From contig JAVTVJ010000068.1 of assembly GCA_034509425.1 (NCBI GenBank), positions 1 to 64,000 on the forward strand: a DNA stretch of 64,000 bases, read 5' to 3'. The stretch is from Eopsaltria australis. Lineage: Eukaryota; Chordata; Aves; Passeriformes; Petroicidae. Under the pieces are notes generated by a model that was given only the letters and a program-made list of their open reading frames with translations, was not told the origin of the DNA and made no database searches. The position numbers were made by a program, and so were the translations under genes. Of the stretch, positions 8,181-21,478 are shown in pieces (position 1 is the stretch's first letter; each line of letters opens with the position of its first letter).

Positions 8181-11100
8181 CTTGTCTCCAGATTAAGATA
8201 CCTACATGTGGTATTTTATCCAAGTTCATGTGTTGACATATTCAGGTAGGTATCTTACTCTGGATATGAATCCCACTCTAAACCCTTAGTAGTGGGATTG
8301 AATGGGACTCTGTTAGTATTTCAACTGTGTGCATGGCAATTCCAGCAATTTTATTTTTTTTCATGAGGGCAAATGTTAAATAAATAGATAATTTTTCCTA
8401 TGGTGGTGCAGCTTTTTCTCTTCATTTGCCACATTCTGTCTAGCCTGTTTTACACTTGTGGATTTCTCTTGCAAAAAGCCACTGACACTACTAGAATCAA
8501 GGTTGTAACAGATTGATTTATCACTGTTAGAGGCATTTTATTTAATCTTGTCTAAAAATACTGCTATTATTAAAGCACTTTTCTAATTATGAGCTATTTA
8601 CTTGTTCAATATTTGTTAGTTTTGCAAGATAAAGTCTTGCAATCTGCTCCCACATCAAAGGCCATGGTTTTCATTCAGTTTTTTTCATTTCCTGTGGGCC
8701 CACTACGTCAGTGATTAGTAACTTCTGTGATTCTTTAATTGTGACCAAACAAAGCAGGTAACCTTCCCACTCAAGGTGTAGTTTGACTGAAAATCCACCA
8801 GTGCACCTCCATTTTCCAGAGCACTCAGTTTTCACACAGGATATGCCAGTCAAATCAGTCTGGCTTTCACTGAGAGCCTACTCTCAAGCTTTTATATCCT
8901 CAGGGCATTCCTGTAGTTCCATTTCCCTATAAACAACAAAACCTCACCTGCATGCAGGTCTTTGTGGCTATTTCACTTCCTTAATATCCCATTTCATCAT
9001 TAAATATATGAAGTAGGGATGTATTAACTATACCAGAGTTCTCCATGGAGACTGGATTAAACAAAAAACTAAATAAATAATTCAGCAACGCTGAGATCAT
9101 ATTTTACCTCCTCATCCAATGCAATTAATGGCCAAATGATGTTTGTCTGGCTTTGAATGTGAAGTCCTTTAAATGAAGAGGGTCTTTGTGAATAAGTTAG
9201 ATTGTGTCTTGGCAACAAAGAGAGAAAGAAATTTCTTCTGTACTACTGAGGTTACAACTGCATAAACCAAACATTCAGCCCTCTTGGTGAGCAAACTAAC
9301 TAACAAAACCTAATCCACTGGGCTTTCCACCAAACTGACTTGCTCTCCACATGCTACAGGAAAGCTTCCCTCAGCCCCCTCCCTACGTAGGCATCTTTCA
9401 TCTGTGCAAGATGAAAGTGATGGGAGCGCCAACACAACCACAGCTCACGCTGCAGTAGTCAAAGCTCACCACTCCCCCCCACCTCCCCCCATGCCCCAGC
9501 AGAGCACTACCAAGGTCCATAAATATAAGTCTGGTCCTGACAGTTTTATTGGGCCAGAACTACAGTGCTGAATCCATGCTGGATTCAGCTGCAAGCCTGG
9601 ATGATCTTTCAGGCTTGGCTCTCACCTTGAGCAAGGATGCCTCTGGGAACTTTCAGCTCCAGTTCACAGTCATGCCAAGGAAATGGGCTGCACATCTCAG
9701 TTGAATTATTTTGCCTCTATCAATCAACTTCTGACTACAAGGCACTTTGGTGATGTTCCTCTTTTTCAGATTTGACCTCCTCCTCAAAAGCAGTCTTCTT
9801 CCAGTGTATTACCTTGTACCTGCTGATAAGACAACAGTTAAAGCTGGCTCAGTACTGTCATTAAACTGTCATCTAGCACAGCCATATTTGAGGATATACT
9901 CTTTGCATCTACAACACTTTGGCTTATCTGTACCAACCAGAGGCTCCTAAAATACTTTATTCTTCATGTCATGCCTCAGGTAGCAATCCCCTTGCCCTTT
10001 TCTCCCAACCTGCAAACACACTCTCAACATCTTGTGTCAGAATGGGTGTTCTGAATTCCCTGTTAAGCTTTATTTTTTTTTTTTGTTAAGCAAAACCTAC
10101 ACAGGCCTATCACAAGTAATTTGCAATCTAAGAAATTATAAGCAGTATAAGCACTCTGATGGAGTAGATCTACAAATCAAAGTATTTCCTTGAGTCATAT
10201 CTGCCCACACTAGCAGGTGACAGGAGCATTGCACTTCACTTGGCACATGTAATTATAGTGACTAAATAATTCTCTCAGCGCAGAGGTGGTCTCTCAAGTC
10301 CAGAAACTGTGGAGCAATATTTACACACAGATACACATACATACAAAAAAAACCCCAAAAAACCAAAACAACAACAAAAAAATATTAAAGAATAAGAATA
10401 GCAGGGAAAAAAACCATAAATAAAAGGAAAACACAGTGATTGACATTCCTTGATGTCTCCCAGGAGTTGTGCATTAATCAAAGATCTGGCTCTGGCTAAA
10501 GACATGGAAGAAACACCTTAACAACCATGAGACATGAAACTCAGTGACTTACTGGTCTACTTCTGGCCTTAAAATCTAAGATTACCTGTCCATCTAAAGC
10601 CTTGTACAAGGTCCAATTGATATTGAGGGCTTTTTGTATGTAAAAAAATTTTTAAAAAGCAAAAAAGTAAACTTTTTAACCTGCCTTTCTGTTCTGAAAG
10701 AGCAGCAATCTCAGTAACACGATTGCTCAGTCTGCCAGTAAAAGTGGAAGCACAGAGCAGACGGGTTTCCTGCCTGCCAGCCCAGCACAATTTTGTCCTT
10801 TCCATCATGCACAGGGGTAGTAATGCAAAGGTTAGCAAGCCAAAGTGTGCACATGCAGGAAAAAACAAGATCTGGTCCTTTTGCCAGGTATCCTATCACA
10901 GCAGGGGGAACAGATGGGAAGATCAGCAAAATTTGGATGCACAAAAAAGCTGCTCCATTGGGCAGCATGCTACCTCTTGAAAATATGACCTTTCAAAGAG
11001 AGCTTCCTCCTAAAATCACTGGCTTAACATTGCCTTACATTAAAAGGAAATGCCAATAAAAGAATTTGAGATAAGCAATAAGTCTGAGGTAGGCAATACT

Positions 11101-14100
11101 TCTGGTTTTGTTCTTGAAAAGGCAAATTTACAACTGAATTAGTCATTAGAAAGTCAATTCGCAGCTGTGACAAACAAGTGAAGAGCTATTCAAGTCACAG
11201 TATCACCAATAGTATTAATGATCTTGGTAATGAAAAGCTGATGAGTTTTAACAAGTGTTATCTGACACACAAGATAAATACTATTAAATATGAAAAGTCT
11301 CTTTAATTACATGTGGAGTTTAGAAGCTCATAAAAGCCGAGCTCATTGGTATGCTGCCGACTCCTTCACCTGTCACTGCCCAGGATAATGCCATTGCTCA
11401 GTCACTGTCAGCACCACCTGAGCCCTGGCTTTCCACAGCACGTGGGGGCACGGGACTTCTGTTCTTTCCTTAGGATCAAGGCAATTACAAACCAGTGCTG
11501 GTTTAGTTCCATGCGAGTGGGTGGCAGAGGTGCTGCAGGCTCCCAGCAGACAAAAATGATATCATATTGAAATGGATTTAATTCTGTGTTTGTTTTCAAC
11601 ATGCAAGGACCTTACAGAGATGCCTATGTCATGTTTTTCTGTGACACTAGCAGTCACAAAGGCATATTGTAGCTCTTGAAGGAGATTTTAAAAGGCACAG
11701 TCCAACATTCAATTCCTGACCAGGTTTGTAATTTAGAAGTCAGTAGGCTTTTGTTTCAGTGCTCATGATAAACATTTTGCTCAAATGCTTATAAACTTGT
11801 TCTGCTTTTCAGTAGGATAGCAAGTGTCTGTTTAAGACAAAAAAAATCTTTCCCAACCTTCACACTTCTTTGCACTTGTATTTTTATACCAAAATTTAAA
11901 ACAGCAGATAAAAGATGAGACTTTTTCATCTTAATAGGTATCACGCTTTCTTAGTATTTGCAGTCATTAATATTTGCTTAATATTTGCTTCAATTAATTT
12001 GTATTGGTGAATTAAATTTAACCTGTCCTCATGGATAACAGAACAACTTCCTACTACTTCTACTCTATGGCAGGAGCACAAGAGAGAAATACAATTTTAT
12101 AAAATTACACCTCTGGCTATACTGTCCCATCAACAAACCTGTTTAAATATCCTCATATTTAACCTAAAAAAGCTGAGTCATGTTCACACTAGTTTGGAGG
12201 GTAGGCTTGGGGTCCAGGGCATCTCTTGCAGGAAATGGAATAATGAACCTTCCACACATGGAAGGATTAAAATCTCAGATGAATGATTTTCTGTGCAGTA
12301 TTTTCTAAATAAATCAAGTTTCAGTTTTTATTAAATTGGACCACTGGTCTATTTATGTCTTAGAGACACATATATCGATATAACTTGTCAAAAATATGAT
12401 ATATATTAATTACATTTCAATAATGCATATATAATTATAATTAATGTGCTAAAAATCACTGTTTCATCTAACAGAGAACTAAAGTAAAAATATTCCTATG
12501 CCCAGGTCCTCTGAACATTTGCCTTCCAATCTCACATTTTTGTTTTCTGAGGAAGAAAAAATTAGCTCCTAACAGGTATGCATATAAGACACATATAAAA
12601 ATATTTGGAGTGAGTTTCCAAATTTCCTGGATCTGCTCAGAGAGGAAATGATGTTTCCTATTCTTTTTTCATTTATTTAATATTTATTAAAAGAATAGTT
12701 CATATTCCATTGAAAACAAATTCTAGCCATGGTAGAAAATGAATTTGGAACAAGTCCTAGAAGAAGGAAGAAGGAGAGTGAGATAAAGAATGAATTAATG
12801 AAGTGGCTTCACTTCACTTACCAGTTGTTTGAAAACAGAAGTAAAATCCACTTCTCCCTGGCCTGCTGAGTGACACTTTAGCTGCAAATCCTATCCTGCT
12901 CATTTTCAGTGTACCAGGGGCACTGGAATGCATTTGTGGGGATTAGTGGTGCTTGGTGTGCTTTGAGCAGCTATTTGGGTGTCACACAGATAAGCATCTG
13001 TGCTGACAAGCACTACGTGTGCAAACTCCAGTAGGAACCGAGACCCTGCTGTGCCTCCCAGGATAGTTTTTTATATTTAGTGTTGTCACTTGCTATGGAC
13101 TCACTTCTGGCTGCTTTTAACAGGGTTATGCAGTACTGTACAACAGATTGCACTCCTAATTGGCAAAAGTTGCAAGACCTTACCCTGTAAAATGCAATGT
13201 TTTTCCTTTGATAAGTTCCATTCTATTGCTGCCAGGAGCTAAGGACCCTCAGCCCTTCCAGGAGTTGCTCAGATCACCTCAGGATCCAGGCTGCTTCAGC
13301 CTGTTAACATTCCTTGTGCATTATATTATTATCACCATAGAAACAGATATAAAGTGCATTTGACTTAAGGAATAAGCACAATTAATATTTTATAGCCAAA
13401 ATTTAAAATGCTTTTAACCTTTTATAATCAGAACCAGATACTCTCAAATTTTGAAATTATACAGCATTTTTTTAAAGTTTTAAAGCTGCCTCCATTAAAA
13501 TCACTGGAGGTGTTAGAGACATGCCTTTGACTTTTAATGTGAATGAGGTAAACCCTTAAGCATCTGATCTAACCACAGGATTTTTTTATGAATGATGAGA
13601 TGTGGTACTCTCAAGAGAACATGGTAAGAGTTTCACATCTTTACAATACCAAAGAGCCTTGATGTATTTATTACTTACTTTGTACTGCCCTAAGCATTTC
13701 AGGGGCCAAAAGAGAATGCTGAAAGAAGGAGGATCAGTAAAAAAACCACAGCATGAAAAGGATGTGAGGCTTTTCATAGTATCAAATGGCGATGAAAAGT
13801 TTAACATATTTAATTATGGAATTTCTATGGAATTATAATTTAAATCATTGAACTGAATACTGTAATTAATTATAACTCTGGGACCAACCACACTCCAGCA
13901 GCATGTTAAAAACACAGCACGTAACCGTGTGCCAAAACTGGCCAAGCACATGGATAACTTTGTCGGCAGATACCTCCCTGTGTCCACCTGAGGAAGCAAG
14001 TCACTGCATTACCAGAACTGTCTTTGTACAATGCTTCTGGGTGGCAACATGCATTAAATCTTCATGTCACTCTGCAGCTCACAGGGCAGCTCAGTGGCAC

Positions 14101-17100
14101 TGTGGGAAGGAGACAAGGCACCAAACTGCACAAGAAGCAGCTTCAGCATCTCATTCTGAGCTCACTGTCTTCCTTGGGGAAAATCACAGAGTAAAAGCAA
14201 TGTGCTTTGTGGCATGTTACTGTGCACCAGAGCTCTGGGTGCCTTCAAATACCTGCCAGCTTAAATCACCAACATAAACACAATCACCAACACAAACATG
14301 CATGCACACATGAGATACACAACACATGAGTTGTCCTACGCAGCAGACAGGCTGACATCCTTGAGGCAGTAAAGCCAGGGAAAACATGTTCATGTCCCAT
14401 CATCTCAGTGAGTTTAGGAGGCTCTTGCTTTGCCCAGAAGGCACAGTCAGAGGATCAGTGGAGCACTGTTTGTGTTTATTTCCACCTCCATGCCTACTTT
14501 TCTCCAAAAGCAAAACTGTTGGCTTCAATGTTGCAGTATCAGAGGGAAGGTGTTCTTCAATATCATCTGAGGACCTTGCCATCCTCATCAAGTGAAATGC
14601 CACAGATGATTCAAAGACTCCTGAGACAAAAACATTTTCTCTCTCAGGAAATGGAATTGTAAAAAGAAAGAATTCATGGTTCATCTGGTAAAAGTTTACA
14701 ATGTGTTTGATCACACAGCAGTCAGAAATTACTTTAACTTTCTCTCTGCTTTTAGTACAAAGTACAACACAGAGCATCTAAAGGCAACCAAACCCAATGG
14801 ACAGAGAAATACATCCTACATGAGGGCACTGTAATTCACATGGACTTTGTTATGGTTTACTTTTTGTTCAACCCTGACTTAAAAATGATCCCTTAAAATC
14901 ACACGTAGATTTGTAACTGCAAGTAAATGACACAACTATCTGTAAACTGTGTGGCAAACACAATGAGAAAAATCAACCAAAACTTAGTACTTAAATTATA
15001 AACTGCAGAAATATGAAGACCTTATGTAGTAACAACTTCATAGTATGCCATCTGGGAAATAAACACAAATGCCTGGGAGTGTTTATTTTTCCCGTTCTAA
15101 AATAACCCTTGTGCTTTTTCATTTGGTTGGTTTTGTTTTGGGGCTTTTGTTTAAATACTAACAAAAACAAACTGCTGAAGAAACACTGCAAGAAGACATA
15201 AAAAGTTTAACATATTTCCAAACACAAAAATGTGCATCTATCCATCTATCTGATTTAGATTGTAGTATTATCATATTTACTCCACTATAGAAAGCAAAGT
15301 TACAAAAAGCAATAAATACCTACTTATTTAAAATGGAATTAAATTCAGCTACAAACCTGTTGGCATGTTTATAGTTGTACTCTGCATTCTTCCATTTATT
15401 TAGAAGTTTACATCAAAATGCAGCTATTACAATAATTGTAAAGCATTTCAGGGAAACTGGGGATGTTTTACCCTTCTTTTATAGGCAGTTGGGCAGCAGA
15501 CACAGAAATGTATCAAGAAGCAGTCCAAATGTACTCAGTGAACCAGTATCAGAGACAGAAACCAAATTCAGAGACCTGACTAGGGGAAAAAATAAAGCAT
15601 AAAACTTGAGTTTAAAAAAAATATGCATAACTGTCGAAACACATTGGGAAAGATCCCCCAGTGTCTCCCATGGGACATGGAGGAAGTTTGGGTTTTTGTT
15701 GTCAAACTCAGAGATACAAGAGATCTCTGCCCCACTGCTGCTGAACAGTTCTGTACTTGTATCAGATGTGGGTAGGAAAAGGTCTTGTCCCTGGGCTGTA
15801 ATAGATTATTAGGATTTCCATGCAATGTGAATGCCCCCAATACTCAGCTACTATTTTCTGCTAGTGCCTTCACTCCAAATAAATAAATAAACCAAATGAA
15901 CACAAAAAGGTCTCATTTTTCTCTCAGTATAAACTAGGAAAAGAGAAGAAATCTCAAAAATTTTCATGGAAAGTAAAACATCCAGGGTGTTATATCTGGG
16001 AGGTATAAACTCCCCAAAAGGTATTTTTTTCTTCAGACCACACTACTTCTGTATGCTCTTACTTCTATATCTTTCTGTCAGAGAAACATAGAAGCAGTAG
16101 GACTGGGAGATGCAGCCAAGTGCAGCCACCTGCAGATACTAGGAAAACCACAAAATATTTGCTGGAGCAACAGATGCCAATGTTTAGCTTGCTATAGCTA
16201 TTGAGGAGAAACAGGAGAGGAAAAAAACATGAGGAAAGCTTCTGTGCTTAACTTGCTGAAGGATGGAGAGATTAAATTAAAAGATGGCTAAATAAAAATG
16301 TTAATCTGTGTTCATACGTCTTTTTCTGAGAGGTACAAAATGTGCAGAATAAGCAGGAACATATAGATTGTTGTTTTCCTTTGACTCAAGCCACACTAAT
16401 ATTTCTGTTCTCAGAAATCTTCACTCCCACTGAAAATGAGATGTTCCTGACAGAAGTTTCACATTTTGGAAGTTTTCAGCCTGAGGGTCAGAGCTGCAGT
16501 GTGTACGAGTCAACAATGTGAAGTGAAACAATGTAAATAATGAAATCAATGGGAAAACTGTGAGACAATCTAGCTCCTTAGGGACTGTGCCATAAAACAG
16601 TAAGAATACATCCAACAGAACTGAAATCCTGGTAGGAAAATGAATTTAGAAAAATATGTTTCTACATTTCTTAATGTAAAAAAAAGAGCTGTGGATAGAA
16701 TTCAACCATTTGTCACTACAGTGCTCCTTGTGAAGATGCAATGACCCACCTCTCCCAAGGGCCCAGGCTAGTAGTGAGGTGTGACACTTGTGCAGGAGAG
16801 CAAATTGTTACTGGGGAGAGAAGCTATATTCTTTGATTGTTGGGCATATTGACAATAAACCTATATTTTCTGGCAATGAAGACTTTTAAATTTAGCTTTC
16901 AAGGTAAAAGGAAAAGAAAACATGTTGGACATGAGAAATATGCTGCAGGAATGAACAGATGGTACTGTAAATAGGAATAGGTCAGAGCTTTCTTCTTCTT
17001 GCTGATTTCTTCTCAAAGGTTTCATTAGATCAATGCCTAGAAAAGCTGAGCAAATTGTAAAGGCTGAATAAAAAGCAATATGGAGTAATTTGAGAAAACT

Positions 17101-20100
17101 TGGGTTATATGTAACCACCGAAAATAAAACTAAATGTACTAGGAGTGTAAAAATATTTCTGTCTGTCATGTAAAGAAATACATCTGCTTACTTTCTTTTT
17201 CATCATTTGCCTTTTCCTGTTTTCCAGTTTAGTGGAATTAATTTGAGTTTAGGGGATCCCGTCAACTCCACTGTTTGGACACAGCTTTTAGGGGATCCAA
17301 AATTGCTGTGTATTTTTCTGGACAAGAGCTATGAGCTGGGGACTCCTTACCATTCAGTTTTATTAGACAAAGAAGTAAAGCACAGACTGACTTAGTGATT
17401 TGCACAAGGCAACAGTGGAAATCTGGAGCAAAACTGAGAAAGAAACGCCTGTCTTCCCAGGCAGGATTTGGCACCATAACACATAGATCACTCTTTTGTC
17501 ACTACCTCAGTGTTATCATAGAAATGGAACAGGAATTAAATTCTGACAAATAATCAATTATGTAAGCAAGGCAATCTATCCTGGGGAAGGAATGTTTTAA
17601 TCACCATTTTCCCCTCAGTCTTCCTCCAAAGCCTGATGACTATGGTATTGCAAATCAGGAGCTCAGCTCTGGCAGAAAGCAGAAAAGGGTACAAGTCCTT
17701 TAGTGTTATGACTTTAGTGAACATCATTGAGGTTAAAAAAATGCAGTAATTGTCCTCTGCATAACTGAAAGGCTAAGGCTCATTGCAAATTCACAGGATG
17801 ATTTCTGATTTCTAACTGCTTATTGCTTCTCAGTTCCTGGTATCCTGTTAAGGACAGGAGAAACACTGCTGCTGGTCACTCTTTTGAAATTGTAATGAAA
17901 AAGTTAATTCTCTTGGAACTAATCAGAATTACACATCGTTCTACAATTATTCTATAGAACAAAGGTCTCTTTAAAGAAAAATTAATCTAACACCTCTAAA
18001 GGATGCAGTCACATGTATTTTCAATTGTCACAAATAAGAGATCTATTCACCCAATTAGCATCAATTTTTGCTGCATGGTTTTGTGAAAATAGTTCTCTTC
18101 AAAATTCATAGGATCTCTGTGTTCATTTAATTTCAGCTGTTCTGTAAGAAGATATTAGTGCTTCACCAAAGATATGGACTTCATTGTTTGTAATGAGGAC
18201 TGCCCAATAGTTGAGTAAGTTCAAAGGATTCCTGCCTTTTTTAATTCAAGACTGAATAGGATTACATCCTCTTTTGAGTGCTGGAACTATAAAACTATCT
18301 GCCTGTACAGTTGTTCTAAATTTCTCATTATTTTAGGCTGCATAGTATGTGTTTGCTATTTTAAATTGCTGTGCTGCAATTCACATCTACTGGCATAAGA
18401 AATGGAAACTGAAAAATGTTAATGTCTACTAAAGGCTGATGTGCTCGAAGGAGAGCAAGAAGTATAACAAGTTGGCACTAATGCCCTTGTCAGTGATTTG
18501 TTTTTTTACAACAAGTAGGTTGAAATTTGTGCTTGCTGATGATAGATACCTTAACTCATATGTCTAGAAGCCTTGACTCAACACCTCCCAGTTTTAAGGC
18601 TCTGCTGGCCTGTCTTGTAATTCCAACACACTGAGCAGAGTACTTGCACCATGTTGTAATTCATCCAAAGATGAAGGAGCTGCAACCAGGAATTCTCCTG
18701 GTGATGGACACCAGAATAGTCACCTTATATTTTTCAGACTGACCAAAACAGTGCAACAACTGATACACACAGAAAAAAAGCTGACATCCTGTGATGTTCC
18801 TGTTGACATATCCTTACAGAAATCCCACCACATTCGTGAACTAGTATAAAATGGTCTAGGAAGGAAAGGAAATCCACACTTTAAGACAAACTCCTAGCTG
18901 GGAATCATAGAAGTCCAGACTTGGTATAGAGCTTTTCTCTGATATTTCCCACACAGGTGGTGGGCCACTTTGTTTTTCTTTCTCACCTCCATCTTACTGA
19001 CATCCAAGTAAAAACTATCTATAATCTTGCCACTCATTGCTCATATTTTTCCATAAATAAAGTGAATTAAAATTTCCTGCAGAAAAAACTGGTGACCTGC
19101 TTCAAATTTCTGTTATCCTTTCTCACAAATAGTGTTGTATGTCCACACAGGGCATTTAGTTTAAAATGTAATAGCTATTATATCTTTTAAGGTCGAGTCT
19201 AAATTTTTCTATATGTATTTCCTAAACCTAATTGAAGAATGTTTATACAACCTCTTTAAATAATTATCTCCTAACTAACTTAAAAATTATACTTTCAACA
19301 AGCGACTAATAAGCCACTGTGGTTAGCAGTATAAACTTTTTCCTAACAAGCATAAACTAAGAGTGACAGAGATATGGTGATTTAATTGTGTCATGGAATA
19401 CGACATTTAAAAGAAGCTTTATTTAAATGAAGTTAATGCTGTCTGTAAAGTGTTTTCAGTATTTAAAGGCCAGAAAAAAAAAATGGTGGGGGGTTCAATA
19501 AACTGCTTGCTACTTGTGTTACTGGGGAGAAATCTCAAAAAAATAAAAGAGCAACCCACATATATGCAACGTATCACCACAGTCTATCAAGAATATGTTC
19601 TGCTTTACATGTAAGAACTATATGTCAGAATTCAACTGAAAACTGAGCATTGGTGTTGTCTCCCATTGACCACAAAAACACATTTGTCTCAGCGCTTTGA
19701 CAGACAAACAGGCAGGAATGCATGAATGATGCTTAGGGATAGCACTTGTGAATGTAATGCTTCCCAAAACCTGCTCAAGGACACATCATCCTTGGAACAC
19801 ACAATTCCTAATTCTGTCAAGTTTGGTGTCTCCACAGGTTATCTCTCAAGTCACTGTCACTTGTTTAACCTAATGGTGTCTTGGGACAACTTCAGAGGTT
19901 AACCAGAACATGAAGATATTTGGCTTTCTCCCTCTCTGCACATTCACTTCCCTCCAGGTGCAGATTTTCCCCATGTCACACCCTGCTTTCACACTTCTAC
20001 GTCCACATCAAGCAGTGATCCAGACATAATGTGGAGCAGAATAGACCAGACCCGAGCTGGCTTACAGTGAACATTGCTCAGCCAAGCTGACCCTATTACA

Positions 20101-20344
20101 ACAAAACATTTGAGAGCATTCCTGGCCTTCATCCCTGCCACCTCCACACTCCTGCATCCGTGTGACACTTCCCCTAGTGCTCTCACTTCTGGCTGCAAGT
20201 TTTCTGCCTGCACACACCCCTGCTCAGCCTCCCCCACCCTGCTTTGCTTGGAGGGCTCCTGGCTTCACCCATTGCTGTTCCCAGTGCAAGGGAGGCAAAT
20301 GGCAAAAATGGGGACCCAAGATTCCGCTGCCATCCGTAACCTGA
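8181..20344. other. Gene-poor flanking DNA, nothing coding recognised
   Basis: This is AT-rich sequence with only short, unrelated open frames and no recognisable protein motifs. Minor low-complexity tracts include C-rich sequence near 9474-9495, a T run near 10072-10084, A-rich sequence at 10342-10385, AT-rich sequence at 12361-12440 and CA-rich sequence at 14270-14335. No RNA gene or clear transposon was seen. Confidence 0.6.
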
Positions 20345-20771
20345 CCCATTGTTGTAGTTTAGGAAGGTATTCTCCCATTTAGCGCTATGACTAAAACCTC
20401 GTGCTCTTCAGTCCCCCCTCCATCCTCCCCTGCAGCAGGACAGGAGGAGAATTGGAGGCACAAAAAGTAAAGATCGCAGGCTGAGATAAGAACAATTTAC
20501 TGGAAATGGCAATGAGAAAACAAACAGTAGCAGCAACAGTGTTAATAACAAAAGTGTACAAAATAAAGAGTGATTCACATGCAAAATGCTCACCACCGAG
20601 CCCACGACCCAACCACCTAGACCAGAAGAGAGCCCTTCTCATCGGAAAAGACTCCCTTCCCCGCCCTCGCCGTTATGTGAGCTGGTGCAGAATAACCTCT
20701 GGGTCTGAGCCGTGACACCTCCTGGTTACTGCAAAAATTAACCCTGTCCTGGCCAGAACCAGGACACCCAT
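20345..20771 (-). mobile_element. Solo LTR with 5-bp target duplication
   Basis: The element spans 20350-20766, begins TGTTGTAG and ends GGACA on the plus strand. It is flanked by perfect CCCAT copies at 20345-20349 and 20767-20771. The reverse orientation starts TGTCCTGGTT and resembles a common avian LTR family with a TTCTTATCTCA stretch after the polyadenylation region. The 417-bp length, TGT/ACA ends and 5-bp duplication fit a solo LTR, most likely ERVL-like. The family name would need a repeat library. Confidence 0.88.
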
Positions 20772-21000
20772 GCACACAAATTCGTCAGCAGGGTCAGGAG
20801 TGCATGTGCAGACACCAAGAATGAGCAAATGTGCTCCACCCACTTTTCAGTCCAGAAAGGGTTGACACTTACTTCAGAGGGATCCATAACCCTGAATTGG
20901 CACCACTTCTCCTTGGACTGACTGACTCAATACAGCAGGGTGAAGATGATATGCATATGGGAAGAAAGAGGGAGTTAAGTCTATCAACACAGCAAGGACT

Positions 21001-21478
21001 GGAATGGTTTCGGTTGGAAGAGATCATCTATTTCCAACCCTCTTGCCATTCTTAGGGACACCTGCCACCAGACCAGGCTTCTCAAAGCCCCATCCAACCT
21101 GGACTTGGTTGGGCTATCCACAATTTCTCTGGGCAACCTGTTGCAGTGCCTCATCACCTTCATATTTCTTCCTAACATCTTGTCCAAATCTACCCTCTTT
21201 CAGCTTGAAGCCATTGCCCCTTGTCCTATCACTACATGCCCTTGTGAAAAGTCCCTCTCCAGCTACCATTTAGGTACTGGAAGGCTTTTCTGTGGTATCC
21301 CAAGTCTTCACCATGGTAAACAATCCCAACTCCCTCAGCCTGTATTTATAAGAGAAGTGTTCCAGCCCCCTGATCATCTTTGTGGCCCTCCTGTGGACCT
21401 GCTCCGGCAGATCTACGTCCTTCTTGTGCTGGGAACCCCAGACCTGGACACAGCACTCCAAGTGAGGTGAGATTTTAC
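21001..21478 (-). mobile_element. CR1 LINE 3' fragment
   Basis: On the minus strand this encodes the C-terminal CR1 ORF2 landmarks ATKMIRGLEH and LRELGLF near 21400-21310. The part nearer 21001 carries the NRLPREIVDSP-type segment and the GGTTGGAA 3' motif. Frames are broken by indels. It is a degenerate remnant. Confidence 0.88.

Noticed and set aside
13903..14277. 124-codon plus-strand open frame
   Set aside because: No recognisable domain, no splice or codon-use support, and length expected by chance in 30 kb of flank.
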